Below are positions 21,301 through 30,271 of a stretch of DNA of 64,000 bases, piece by piece. Source of the stretch: Cryptomeria japonica (lineage: Eukaryota; Streptophyta; Pinopsida; Cupressales; Cupressaceae). Under the pieces are notes generated by a model that saw nothing but the letters and a program-made list of their open reading frames with translations, did no database searches and had not been told where the DNA came from. Where the stretch lies: positions 765,832,830 through 765,896,829 of the forward strand of contig NC_081408.1 in NCBI RefSeq assembly GCF_030272615.1, given 5' to 3'. Every line of letters begins with the position of its first letter. The stretch's first letter is position 1. Made by a program: the position numbers and the translations under genes.

Positions 21301-23159
21301 AGATCTCTGAAGTCTGTACAAATGCGGATGCCCCCTTTTGGTTTGCCAACTGGCACAATATTGGAGATCCATTCTGCATAATCAATTGGTCTAATGAAAC
21401 CAACATCCAGGAGTTTCTTGAGTTCTGTTTTGACTAGCACGGCAATCTGAGGATGCATCTTACGAAGCTTCTGCTTGATAGGTTTGGCTCCTTTTGCTAC
21501 TGTGAGATGATGCATGACTAAATCAGGATCAAGCCCAGGCATGTCTGCATATGACCATGCAAAGTTGATCTGACGTTGTTGGAAGAACTCTATAAATTGA
21601 GGTTGTTCCTCTGGAGTGAGAAGAGATGCCAGATGTATGATATGAGGATTTTCAGGAGTCCCCACATTGTATTCTTTGGTTTCCTCGATGAGAATCATTG
21701 ATCGTTCCTGTTGTGTACTAGCAGGGAGAATGTCAAACCCTTCATCCTCAAGTGCCTCAGAGAGGTTTTCACCGTTGGATACGCTCTTTCTTTTTACTTT
21801 TGTTGGATCAAACAGTGCCACAGTGTGGTTTTCACTGGAAGATCCATGTTTTAATGTTATATTTTTGCAGCTGAAGGGTTTGGCATCCGCCCCGAAGTAT
21901 GCTGCGCTATTAAGTTCAATGGCGAATCCAGCTTTGTGATCCCCGCTTGGTAGATTATCCCTTAATTCCAAAAAGTCAATGATAGCCTCATTGTTCTGGA
22001 AGAGGTCAAGACATGGGGGATTTGGTTGGTTCCATTCAATGAGTTCAGGGTGGATAATGGGCATTACTTCATCGATTAAGTTAAGTGCGGGAGATGTATC
22101 AGTGAGGGTTAAGACGGTGTGGTGAAGGTCGTTGATGGTACTCTCCCTGTCAGAATCAGGCGTAGGATGAGACGTAGGGTCTGTGGAAGATGTTTCCAGC
22201 TCAGGTACCCAAGTGGTCTTTATCTGTGCTTCTCCGTAAACAGGGATGTCTTTGCGGGGTGGAGGTGGTGATGTGTCTTCCTCATCTGAAGTGTTAAGTT
22301 GCACTGAATCGAATTCCCACTCATGTGAGTCAGTCTCTGAATCACTCTCCAGCATCCGATTGCTATACCATACTGGGATGTCTTTGGAGTTAAACACGGC
22401 AGGTGTGATTGGTTTATGTATCCTTGTAGTGATCGGTGTTGCAGGAATTGTGATGGGGTTTAATGGATTTGTCACTGGAAGTATCGGTAATGGTGACTCA
22501 GTGGCTTCTACTGGAATTACTGGTGTCATAGATGTTGCTGCGGGTTCCAATATAGTTGCTGCTACAAATGGTGTTGCTGATAGGATTACTGGTTCGTTTG
22601 ATGGGATGAGTGACATTGGTGATGGTGGAGTTGTGAGCCTTGAGGGGGCAGTGGGGATAGTGCTTGATGGTGCTTTGATTATGAAAGGTATCCTCTTTGC
22701 AGTAGGTGGGCAAAATGGTTTGCTGGGTTTTCCTTTGAATCTGAGTTTAGGAAGGATCTCTTTTTCAAAGCCAAGGCCTGTATTACCTTTGGGCTTGAAT
22801 TCTGGTAGTAGAGGTTCGTGTCGTCCTTGTTTGCAGTATCCAAAAGCACTCTGACCATCATATCCCATTCTTTGCATAATGAGGAGGCCTTTGCCATATT
22901 GTTCCGTAGGAAGTGTAACTTGCGGTTTGTCAGTGGTGATGGGATCTTTATAGATCCAGTCCGCTAGGTCCTCATCTTGTGTTTCTTCCTCTTGACTCTT
23001 TCCAAGGATGAAAGGCGTTAAGGCACATGCTGGCGTGATTAGTCGTTGCTGGAGTAACTGCTGTGGTTTACCATGTGTTCTAGGAGAAGTGGGCATTTGT
23101 CCCACACAAAAGAGTTGACTTAAGTTATATTCCCCGGGACCTTCCTCTGTGACTTTCAT
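18399..23159 (-). CDS. pol: TE-D pol: G-patch-like, RT, degenerate RNase H, second RNase H, integrase
   Basis: 1586 codons from the Met at 23159, probably read as a continuation of the Gag frame. A G-patch-like segment (GKGLL..MGYDGQ..GY..QGR) lies near residues 85-135. RT spans about 560-800 with catalytic YVDD near 713. The first RNase H (about 850-980) lacks expected acidic residues (ISATSTALGVLL where an Asp is usual; KIDPLKYL for the TDH box). A second, archaeal-type RNase H starts near 1003 with FDGS, AEYEA, GDSQL and a late Asp all present, as known for the Tat/Ogre lineage. Integrase has HHCC (CKKC near 1270) and Asp, Asp, Glu in GLDLVG, VTDNG and GQAEASNK (about 1302-1398). There is no internal stop or frameshift. 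It copies element RNA and integrates the DNA in the nucleus. Confidence 0.95.
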   Translation of the reverse strand: MKVTEEGPGEYNLSQLFCVGQMPTSPRTHGKPQQLLQQRLITPACALTPFILGKSQEEETQDEDLADWIYKDPITTDKPQVTLPTEQYGKGLLIMQRMGYDGQSAFGYCKQGRHEPLLPEFKPKGNTGLGFEKEILPKLRFKGKPSKPFCPPTAKRIPFIIKAPSSTIPTAPSRLTTPPSPMSLIPSNEPVILSATPFVAATILEPAATSMTPVIPVEATESPLPILPVTNPLNPITIPATPITTRIHKPITPAVFNSKDIPVWYSNRMLESDSETDSHEWEFDSVQLNTSDEEDTSPPPPRKDIPVYGEAQIKTTWVPELETSSTDPTSHPTPDSDRESTINDLHHTVLTLTDTSPALNLIDEVMPIIHPELIEWNQPNPPCLDLFQNNEAIIDFLELRDNLPSGDHKAGFAIELNSAAYFGADAKPFSCKNITLKHGSSSENHTVALFDPTKVKRKSVSNGENLSEALEDEGFDILPASTQQERSMILIEETKEYNVGTPENPHIIHLASLLTPEEQPQFIEFFQQRQINFAWSYADMPGLDPDLVMHHLTVAKGAKPIKQKLRKMHPQIAVLVKTELKKLLDVGFIRPIDYAEWISNIVPVGKPKGGIRICTDFRDLNKACPKDDFPLPNIDIIVDLTAGHAMLSLMDGFSGYNQIKIAPEDQHKTAFTCPWGTYCWNVMPFGLKNAGATYQRAMTTIFHDMMHTIMEDYVDDLLAKSLTREGHLHILDKIFDRLEQYHVRLNPKKCVFGVTSGKLLGYIVSSEGIEVDPAKVKAIMDMPPPRNISQLRTLQGRLQSIRRFIAQLADKCHPFTHLLHKNIRFQWDARCQQAFQALKDYLMNPPLLMPPDPSRPLLLYISATSTALGVLLAQHNAEGKECVVYYISRTLVGYELNYTPIERACLAVILVATKLRHYLLTHKVQLIAKIDPLKYLLSKAALTGRLAKWVMILSEFDIEYVDRKAIKGQVIADQLADAPLIGDHPLISNFPDEEIFMITEAQPWKLYFDGSYTRHGSGAGILFITPQGDSISKSYRLTFPCTNNIAEYEALITGLRLAIQWKLKELQVYGDSQLVIRQATDEYQTKDDKLMPYKQMVDNLKTSFTTITFEQIPRDQNRAADAMATIASLLDLPQNSTRYEFLVEQLWIPAYDIPESEMICCLVGSESPWYGEFYTYLRDHTLPPNQSNNQRKTFIRQTARYTIIAETLYRRSLDGTLLRCLEQGEITKALEEVHEGICGTHSSGPSLAKKIMRAGYYWPSMEKDSYYFVRKCKKCQVHGDLIHAPAQELQPITTPWPFCQWGLDLVGKIHPSSSNGHKFIITATEYFTKWIEAVPLTQVTGKQIASFILNYIIYRYGVPMSIVTDNGLPFKNQDVRELCEKFHIQHRFSTPYYPQGNGQAEASNKNILRILKKTVNDAGRDWHVQLNPALWAYRTSIRTPTGATPYSLVYGAEAILPIEVEIPSLRVSLHNLIDDDAYRVSRLQDLELLDEKRQAAYNHLKAYQQRMSRSYNHRVRPRTFEVGDLVLRENPRNQPNREHQGKFESNWLGPYVVTAVFGSGAYQLATSEGEPLVDPINSMHLKRFYT

Positions 23160-23222
23160 CTTAAGCTTTTCTTGCTTGGGTATAGGGGTGTTTGAACTAG
23201 CAAGAGAGGCGGGATTTACATA

Positions 23223-25583
23223 TTATGTGGAGGAAATGGCTTCCCTATTATTAGGAACAATAATTTTTGGTTGATGGCTGATATTATGGCAAAATGCAAA
23301 GGGATTTGCATCGCCCAGGATTGTGATCTCTGCACCATTATGTGGGAACTTGATACATTGATGGTAGGTAGATGGAACGACTTGCATGTCATGTATCCAA
23401 GGTCTCCCTAATAATAGATTATATGGCAGAGGAAGGTCCAGAACCTGACAAATGATATGCTTTACCACAGGGCCCACTCGGATTGGTAGTACCACGGCTC
23501 CTTTGGATGAACGCTCTGCATCATCATAGGCCTTGATGGTGATCTTCTTACGAGGATCCACTGATTCTATTGCATATCCCAATGCTGTGACCAACTGTAG
23601 TGTGCAAATGTTTAGGCCTGCTCCATTATCGATCAAGACTCGCTTGATCCTGTGTTGGTTGACGAAGCCTTCAATGTGGAGTGAGGCGTTATGAGGTTGC
23701 TGGAAGGAAGAGTTGTCACTTTCAGAAAAAGTGAGACAAGGTGATGACTTTAGACTTCCAACCATGGCTTGAAATTGGTCCGTATTTAGATTTGCAGGGA
23801 CTGACGCCTCTTGGAGTGCTTGATCCAAGATTGTTTTATGAGAGGGTGACAGACGCAAAAGCTCCAAAATGGATATAAGTGCAGGGGTTTTGTCTAATTG
23901 TTCCACAAGATTGTACTGCTTTGGGACGGAGGTGGTGCCTTGTGGAGCTGCCTTGATGGTGACCTTGCCACGACGTGTAACAACATTGCAATTTGAGGTG
24001 GGATTTTTGAAGGTTATGGTTGCAATTTGTTCACTGGCATCATACAGGTGATTTACAGTGTAATTATACGCAGCTTGCGTATAATCAGTGGTATCAGGAC
24101 CTCGACTGGACGTCGAAGGACCCCTTTGATCTTGCGATGGAAGTGGATTCTTGAACATCTGATGATCATTATTGGTTGTTTTTGGGTCATGCCCTTCAAT
24201 TTCAATTTCTCCTCGGTCAATAAGATCCTGAATGAGATCTTTCAATCGGTGACAATTACTTGTCTTGTGTCCTCTTCCTTGATGGAACTCACAGTGTTCA
24301 GTATCTTTCCACCATGCTGGTTTGACTTGAGGCTCATAGTTTGATAACTTAGGTAAAGTGATCAAATTCTGAGAAATGAGTTGTCGCATCACTGTTTCAA
24401 TGGGTTCCCCTAAGGGAGTGTATGTGCGTTTTTGTTTTTGTGGACGGGGTCTTGGTTCATCATGAGATGTGATGCGACCTTGATTAGGAAGAACATTTGT
24501 GTTATTTTGAGGTGGAGGATTTTGTCCTGCAAATCGAACCACAGGTTGTGCATTTTGGATAGTTCGAGCATCCACAACTCCATCGTTGATGATATTCTTA
24601 TTCTTGTTCCAGAAGTTCGGTTTATCACTATTGAAGCGCGGGTGAGGACCATCTTTGGGTTCATTAAAGATTTTGATGAGTCCTTTTTTGATGAGTGCCC
24701 GTTCACACTTTATACCTTTGGTGATCATATCGTTAAAAGAATCGGTATCTTTGACATCCAGGTGAAATTCCATTTCTTCGTTTAAGTTGGAAATGAAAAT
24801 TTCCACTAGTTCTCGTTCAGGTAACTGAAGAGAACGTCTGCTAGACATTTGGCGCCATCGTTGCAGGAATACTGAGAATAATTCACCTGGTTTTTGTTTG
24901 GTGTTGCATAGATCAACCATGGTGATGTCGCGTTCAATATTATAAGAGTAATGAGATAGGAACTTCTGGATGAGTTCCTCAAATGTTCTTATGCCACCTG
25001 GTAGTCGGGAAAACCATGATGTGGTTGTTCCTCCCAAGCTTTGGGGAAAAAGGCGCATTAGGTATGTGTCCTCATAAGCGACTTCGAGACAAGCGGAATG
25101 AAATTCTCGGACATGATCGCGGGGATCTCCCTTTCCTCTATATTTTTCGAATTTTGGTGTTTCAAACCCGCGTGGAAAGGGTGGCATATAAAGATTCCTA
25201 TCAAATGGATAGGGACAGATGTCGTTAAGTGAAAATTGATTGGTCTTAACACCACTATGAAGTTGTTGGGCGAGATTCTCGACTTGTTGCCGCAACATCT
25301 CTATTTCATTTGGAGGAGGAGGTGGTGGGTTACCTCGAGGAATGTTATATCTGATGGGATCTCTACGCCTTTCCTCCTCATGGTGACTTTGTCTTTCTGA
25401 TGCTTGTCTTAATTGGGCAAGATCAAAGTCTGAGGGGAGTTTGGCTCCTTCTTGAGCAAGTCTGAAGAAGTGAGCATCCGCATTGCTCCTTAGTATTTCA
25501 TCAAATAATCTATTAAAATGAGGGTTATGCTGAACCCTTTCGATTGTTGAAGGAGTGGGAGTACTTGGGTTTTCATCATTCAC
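23223..25583 (-). CDS. gag: TE-D Gag-protease
   Basis: 786 codons from the Met at 25583 to TAA at 23223-23225. The same frame is open upstream to an ATG at 25677-25679, except for TGA at its codon 11 (25647-25649). The Gag core (PKFEKYRGKGDPRDHVREF to YSYNIERDITMVDLC and FLQRWRQMS) covers roughly residues 150-320. A CCHC-like motif HCEFHQGRGHKTSNC lies at about 428-444. The protease has DNGAG near 648 (Asn where Thr or Ser is usual) and closes with LLGRPWIHDM. Gag forms the particle and binds RNA; the protease cleaves the polyprotein. After the TAA the frame is open without interruption into pol, so Gag-Pol needs readthrough, or splicing as reported for Ogre. Which Met is used is not certain. 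Confidence 0.93.
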   Translation of the reverse strand: MNDENPSTPTPSTIERVQHNPHFNRLFDEILRSNADAHFFRLAQEGAKLPSDFDLAQLRQASERQSHHEEERRRDPIRYNIPRGNPPPPPPNEIEMLRQQVENLAQQLHSGVKTNQFSLNDICPYPFDRNLYMPPFPRGFETPKFEKYRGKGDPRDHVREFHSACLEVAYEDTYLMRLFPQSLGGTTTSWFSRLPGGIRTFEELIQKFLSHYSYNIERDITMVDLCNTKQKPGELFSVFLQRWRQMSSRRSLQLPERELVEIFISNLNEEMEFHLDVKDTDSFNDMITKGIKCERALIKKGLIKIFNEPKDGPHPRFNSDKPNFWNKNKNIINDGVVDARTIQNAQPVVRFAGQNPPPQNNTNVLPNQGRITSHDEPRPRPQKQKRTYTPLGEPIETVMRQLISQNLITLPKLSNYEPQVKPAWWKDTEHCEFHQGRGHKTSNCHRLKDLIQDLIDRGEIEIEGHDPKTTNNDHQMFKNPLPSQDQRGPSTSSRGPDTTDYTQAAYNYTVNHLYDASEQIATITFKNPTSNCNVVTRRGKVTIKAAPQGTTSVPKQYNLVEQLDKTPALISILELLRLSPSHKTILDQALQEASVPANLNTDQFQAMVGSLKSSPCLTFSESDNSSFQQPHNASLHIEGFVNQHRIKRVLIDNGAGLNICTLQLVTALGYAIESVDPRKKITIKAYDDAERSSKGAVVLPIRVGPVVKHIICQVLDLPLPYNLLLGRPWIHDMQVVPSTYHQCIKFPHNGAEITILGDANPFAFCHNISHQPKIIVPNNREAISST

Positions 25584-25646
25584 ATTTCCTCCAAGTGCTT
25601 CTTGAAATTCATTGAGGTTGTCCTCTTCTTCCTCAATTTCTATTTC

Positions 25647-25679
25647 TCATTGCCTTGATCGTGATCGGGTTTGAGCCAT
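25647..25679 (-). other. Upstream in-frame start with TGA at codon 11 (TE-D)
   Basis: ATG at 25677-25679 begins MAQTRSRSRQ, then TGA, then an open frame into Gag. TE-E has MARTRSQSQR then TGA at the same codon (41608-41640). It may encode a 10-residue upstream peptide, a leaky stop, or a mutated Arg codon. The arginine-rich start looks like a genuine N-terminus. Confidence 0.6.
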
Positions 25680-26128
25680 TTTGTTTGCAAGTTTGTTTTG
25701 AAGTTGATTGAAGATGATGATGAGTTGGTGATGAAATGAAAGATTGATGATTGGTGATTTGTGTTGTATGTGGATCTCTAGCACTTTAAGGTAGATGTAA
25801 CCAAAATTCCTTCTTTGATTTGCTTGTTTGTTTGATAAGTTTGGATGTGATAAGGTGCAGAGAAATCTGAGATGTGTTACAGATTTAACTACCTAGCAAT
25901 GAGAGGATTCACTCATGAACTAGTTTTAACCTGCGTAGATGTGTCTCTTAGGATGAGCTTATCCTAGATGTAGAAACAATCTAAAAAGTGATGTGATGTG
26001 TTTTGATTTCAAGCAATATCTAAAAAAGAATCTTGGGACAAGAACCTCTTAATGTTTTGAGAGTTGGGATGGATTGATGATGAAGTGATGATGTATGAGT
26101 GAGATGATGGATGTTTTTGTTTTCAACT

Positions 26129-26653
26129 TCAATAAAAACTCTGTGTCACAGATGGGACAAACTCTACCTCTTCCCTTTCAGGCGTTGGTGGCACTTCTCG
26201 AGCTGTGTTGTAGGTGATACAGATGTTTGGGAAGAAGTTGGGATTAATCTTTCCTCCTTGATTTTTGTGATAACTCAGAGCTCTATATTGCATAAAAGCT
26301 CTGCGGTTCAGTGATTCTGAATCAAACTCGTTTGTTTTACCTTGAAGATAGAGACGCATGCGATGTAGAAAGACTCTATGTGAGACAAAGATTTGTCTAT
26401 TGAGATAGAAGAATTTCCTCCTTTTGATCAAAGCCTTTGAGCTTAGTGGTCTCCTTTTCAAGGTGATATTCTGATGACACTTCTTCTTTCGCAAGATGTG
26501 AAGAATGGTCATAAATTTTTGATTCTTTGTTTGTTTGTACCTTGTTTTTGATGTTTTTGGTTGTGTTGACAGATGTTGGATGAATACTTTGTTTTTGGGA
26601 TTGATTTTCTGATTTTTCTTTGACAAGAAAACAAAGCAAGCACACAAACACAA
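26129..26653 (-). CDS. TE-D ORF1 upstream of gag, unknown function
   Basis: 174 codons from ATG at 26651-26653 to the stop at 26129-26131, in a different frame from gag and about 450 bases upstream of it. The N-terminal half is Lys/Gln/Asn-rich. The C-terminal half contains RKFFYLNRQ, VFLHRMRLYL, NEFDSESLNRRAF and a Glu/Pro-rich tail (PPTPEREEVEF). A 70-residue stretch aligns without gaps to the TE-E remnant at 3331-3540 (32 identities by eye). Ogre elements carry an extra ORF of unknown function in this place. No catalytic motif, signal peptide or membrane segment is visible. The start codon is the least certain part, because conservation is seen only from about residue 80 on. Confidence 0.6.
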   Translation of the reverse strand: MCLCACFVFLSKKNQKINPKNKVFIQHLSTQPKTSKTRYKQTKNQKFMTILHILRKKKCHQNITLKRRPLSSKALIKRRKFFYLNRQIFVSHRVFLHRMRLYLQGKTNEFDSESLNRRAFMQYRALSYHKNQGGKINPNFFPNICITYNTAREVPPTPEREEVEFVPSVTQSFY

Positions 26654-28384
26654 GATTGTAGCCTCAAAGGCACAAATAAGTATGGGTCTAGATCAACCCA
26701 ATCCTTGGACTTGTTTTTGACCCTTCCTTTAGATTTATTTTAAGGTGTATTTCCAAAGCCTGAAGTCGGCTCAATTTGCACTAGGTCTGTAAAACGAACA
26801 CACTTCAAACACTCTTTATCCCTATGGTCAAATGGCCAGTTGTGATAAATTTAGCCCACATCTTGATATTTCTTCGACTTTGGTACTACATACCTTATGA
26901 ATCCCGCCGTGGCAGGTAAGGATGTGATATACTAAGTCTTGCACGAGCATAACAAATAGATGATCCCTATGATGGGGGAGTCACCACTTTTATCAAGCCA
27001 CAAGTGACTTTTCAAAAAGCTATGTTTCTACTCAAGGAAATATGTATGGTGAGTATCTTGGGAGCAAAACCATCTATGCTCTTGCACTAAATTATACCTC
27101 AAATATCCTCAATCAATAGAACAGGTGGGCTACTACTTAAAGGTGTTTAGTCATGTTCGATGGCTTTGGACATAAGTTCATTCTGCAGTGACTCACTTAA
27201 GAGCCTTGTAACTGGTGGTGGGGCCCATTTGTCCTTTCGGCCAGTTACACTGTAGGAACAGCTATACCCAAGGCTACAGCTTTCGCTCTCACCTGATTTC
27301 TATAGCGGCTCGAAGGATTTACCGCTCGAGGTCGTTCCCAAGAGTATCGATCCCTTGGCAGGCCTCTCTTAAAAAGATAAAATGTGAGTGTTACTAACAC
27401 TTTTCTCTTGCACCTAGGACCACGAAAGCCAAGGGAGAGGATAGTGTGTGTTAGAAGTAGGACCACTCGACCAACTCTTTGCACAAGTGTGCCAAGCACG
27501 AAAAACACCTGTTCTTTTTAATCTATCATTGCAATGTGATCTAACTATTTGGAGATGTTGCTCCAACAATCATGGTGTTCTTTTTAATTTTCAAAGGCAA
27601 TTGTTTGAGTAAACTAGAATTTGAAATCCTGGTCAACTTAATGAAAAACACGTTTGCATGAAGTAAAATTGCTTTGAAAATGAGACAAGTTGATTGTGAA
27701 TTTTATTTGCACCAAAAATGGAAGTGTGGATTGTGAGTTTTATCTTGATGCAAGAAATAAAATTTGCCTTGTTGATTTTAAGCACCAAAACGAAGTTTTT
27801 TTCCTAACTTGCAAAAAAAATAAAGTTGTTTTTGTATAAGTTTGTGGTTCTTTTTACCTTTGAACAATGAAATTCTTTTTAAGAGCCCCAAACAAATGTG
27901 TGATTCTTTTTTAAAAGCCCAAACTTGAAATGTGAAGTTAATTTTAAACCGAAATAAAAAGTGAATTCATTTTTAAAACCAACTTCAAAAACAAGTTAGT
28001 AAAAAATATAAATCTACTCTTTAATCTAATTTAAATCTGCACAAAAGAGAAAAATAGTTAGTAAAATCCGCCTATTTGGTGGGCTTCTACAAGCCTAAAT
28101 TTTTTTTTTTTTTTTTTGGTTTTTTATTTTTTTTGGTTACAAAGTGATTTGTACAACGTTTTGTTACAATAGCGCTAGTTTGCGTTTGAACAGAGGCACT
28201 ATTTAACACAAACGTATTAAAAGAAAGGGAAAGACAGAGAAGGGAAAAGCACTGAAACAGGGGGAATAGCGCCAAAATAATGCCAAACGCACCAAAACAG
28301 TGTCAAAATCGCAACCTGTGTGACATTTTCAACATTCAAACATGTTATTGGTAAAAAAAAAAATTGATCTTTTTGGTGTTTGGA
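26654..28384 (-). other. TE-D 5' leader
   Basis: Non-coding by my reading. 26820-27500 is GC-richer, with many short inverted words and a shared TATGGTGAGTATCTTGGGAG word also found in TE-C, so it is probably structured RNA. 27540-28100 has degenerate AAGTG/GAATTC/TTTTTAA repeats. Next to the primer site there is a T-rich tract (28100-28135) and CCAAA words at 9-11 nt spacing (28272, 28283, 28292, then TCAAA at 28303). Confidence 0.55.
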
Positions 28385-28402
28385 TTCACGTCGGGTTCAC
28401 CA
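28385..28402 (-). promoter_or_regulatory. TE-D primer-binding site (putative)
   Basis: The minus strand reads TGGTGAACCCGACGTGAA starting two bases from the LTR. It opens with TGG as a tRNA 3' complement should. I cannot name the tRNA with confidence. Confidence 0.7.
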
Positions 28403-28404
28403 AA

Positions 28405-30266
28405 TGATGCTCTGCAAAAAGGATTAGAAAATCTGTTTGATGGAAACACACACAAGAGCACAAGAAACAAACGTTAGTGTTAGCAACAAAAGATTATCCT
28501 AAACAGGCATATCAAGAGAGATATTAAGCATGAAATAGAAAGCATATAAACATAAAATGAAATAGCTAATCAAGATGCTCATAGTTGCTCCTCCCTTGTT
28601 CCTCTCCTCTCCAAGTCCCAAATGAGTGTAGCTCTCAACAGCTTTTTGCACTATGGATGCTTATGGAGGATTGAGATTTAATACTAAGCTTCAAATATGA
28701 AATGAAAAGCTAAATACTATGCTAGAGTAGATAGTGATGCTATGAAAAAGCTCTATGCTAATGCCAGTATAACAACAATACTCTAAAATGCTTCTCCTTT
28801 TGCTTGAGGAGAAGGGTTCTATTTATAGAAGAAATAGGGAAATGAAGGGTTAAGATTGAGCAATCTTAACAAGGGTTAGGATTGAAAGTTGGGGATCCAT
28901 GTGCACAATTGGCACCAATAAAATGGTGACAAGTTTCAACATAGGATTGGGTTGAGAGAAGAGGTTGGAGGCATTAAAGGCCTGAGAAGACCTCATGGTT
29001 ATCTAGAAGGCAAGGGTCAAGTCTAAATTAAGATTACCCACTGGATTAGGAGTTAATGCAAGGATAAACCTTTGTGCAAATGATTAAGAGATAATCATGG
29101 TCAAAGCATTAAAGGCTTGATGAGACCCTTGGGTTGGGTAGAGGTTGAGTCAAAACAAATGTTTTAACCATGTGGGAGGGTTTGAGGTAACCATTAATGG
29201 TTATTGGAGACTTTGGGGATTAAGTGGTTGAAGGTTGAAAGCCTTCAATGGTTATCAAAGACTTTGAGCCATTTAGTGGTTGAAGGTTGGAAGCTTTCAA
29301 AGGTTATCCAAGACTTTTAGGCTTTGAGAAGTGACTCCATTTTGCTTAGGAATGTGACAATAATTAGGGGATGGATTAAGTTAATTAGGAAGGGGTTAGA
29401 AGAATCTAGAAGGGGATTAGATTTTGCAAGTGGATTTGGTGGGTGAGGGAAAATAGGATTTTATTAAAATAAAAATTCATTTATTTCAATAAATGTGTGC
29501 AACTTGTATTTGGATAAATATTTAAATAAATATTAATTTATTTAAATGAAAAAAAAGGAAGATAAAGCATTAAAATGCTTGAAGACTTTGAGGGGAACCA
29601 TTAAAGGCTTGAAGACTTTAAGGAAAACCATTAAAGTCTTAAGAAGACTATAGAAGGAAGCCATCAAGTTTGAAGACTTTAAAGCCATCAAGTTTGAATA
29701 CTTTAAGGGAAACCATTAAAGGTTTCAAGTGGGTGAGGATAAATAGGATTTTAAATAAATAATTTATTTAAAATAGTTGTGCAACTTGCTTTTGTAGGAA
29801 AATACAAGTGGGTGGAGGATAAAGGTGATTTTAAATAAATTATTTATTTAAAATAATTGTGCAACTTGCTTTTGTAGGAAAATACAAGTAGGTGGAGGAT
29901 AAAGGTGATTTAAATAAATGATTTATTTATTTAAATGTGAGAGGTGGGATTTTGGGGGATTTAAATAAATATTAATTTATTTAAATGTGAGAGGTGGGAT
30001 TTTGGGGGATTTAAATAAATATTAATTTATTTAAATGTGAGAGAAGATTTAATTAAACAAATATGATTTATTTATTTAATTAATGGTATGAATTTGGTTA
30101 AGTGAATTAAATCAAATAAATTGAATAATTTATTTAATTAATAGGAGAAGAGGGTTAAGATGAATTAATTAAATATATTAATTTAATTAATTATTAATTG
30201 ATGGTTAAATAATCAAATAAATATTAAATATTCATTTAATTAAGTGGACAGATTTATGTGACTACA
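28405..30266 (-). repeat. TE-D 5' LTR
   Basis: Same length and, as far as read, same sequence as 14072-15933. It is followed by the CAATG target duplication. Confidence 0.97.
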
Positions 30267-30271
30267 CAATG

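Larger units (their letters stand above)
14072..30266 (-). mobile_element. TE-D: young, nearly intact Tat/Ogre-like Ty3/gypsy element
   Basis: LTRs 14072-15933 and 28405-30266 are both 1862 bp, and no difference was seen reading them side by side. The exact target duplication CAATG flanks them (14067-14071 and 30267-30271). It carries ORF1, Gag-protease, pol with two RNase H domains and integrase, a primer site, a polypurine tract and a 2.4-kb region between pol and the 3' LTR. A single frame spans Gag to integrase, with only two stops. This is the youngest insertion here and could supply proteins for TE-C and TE-F relatives. Confidence 0.97.

Noticed and set aside
22246-22854. 202-codon frame on the plus strand, opposite TE-D pol
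   Set aside because: Gly/Val-rich shadow of the repetitive Pro/Thr/Ile linker of pol; no domain of its own.
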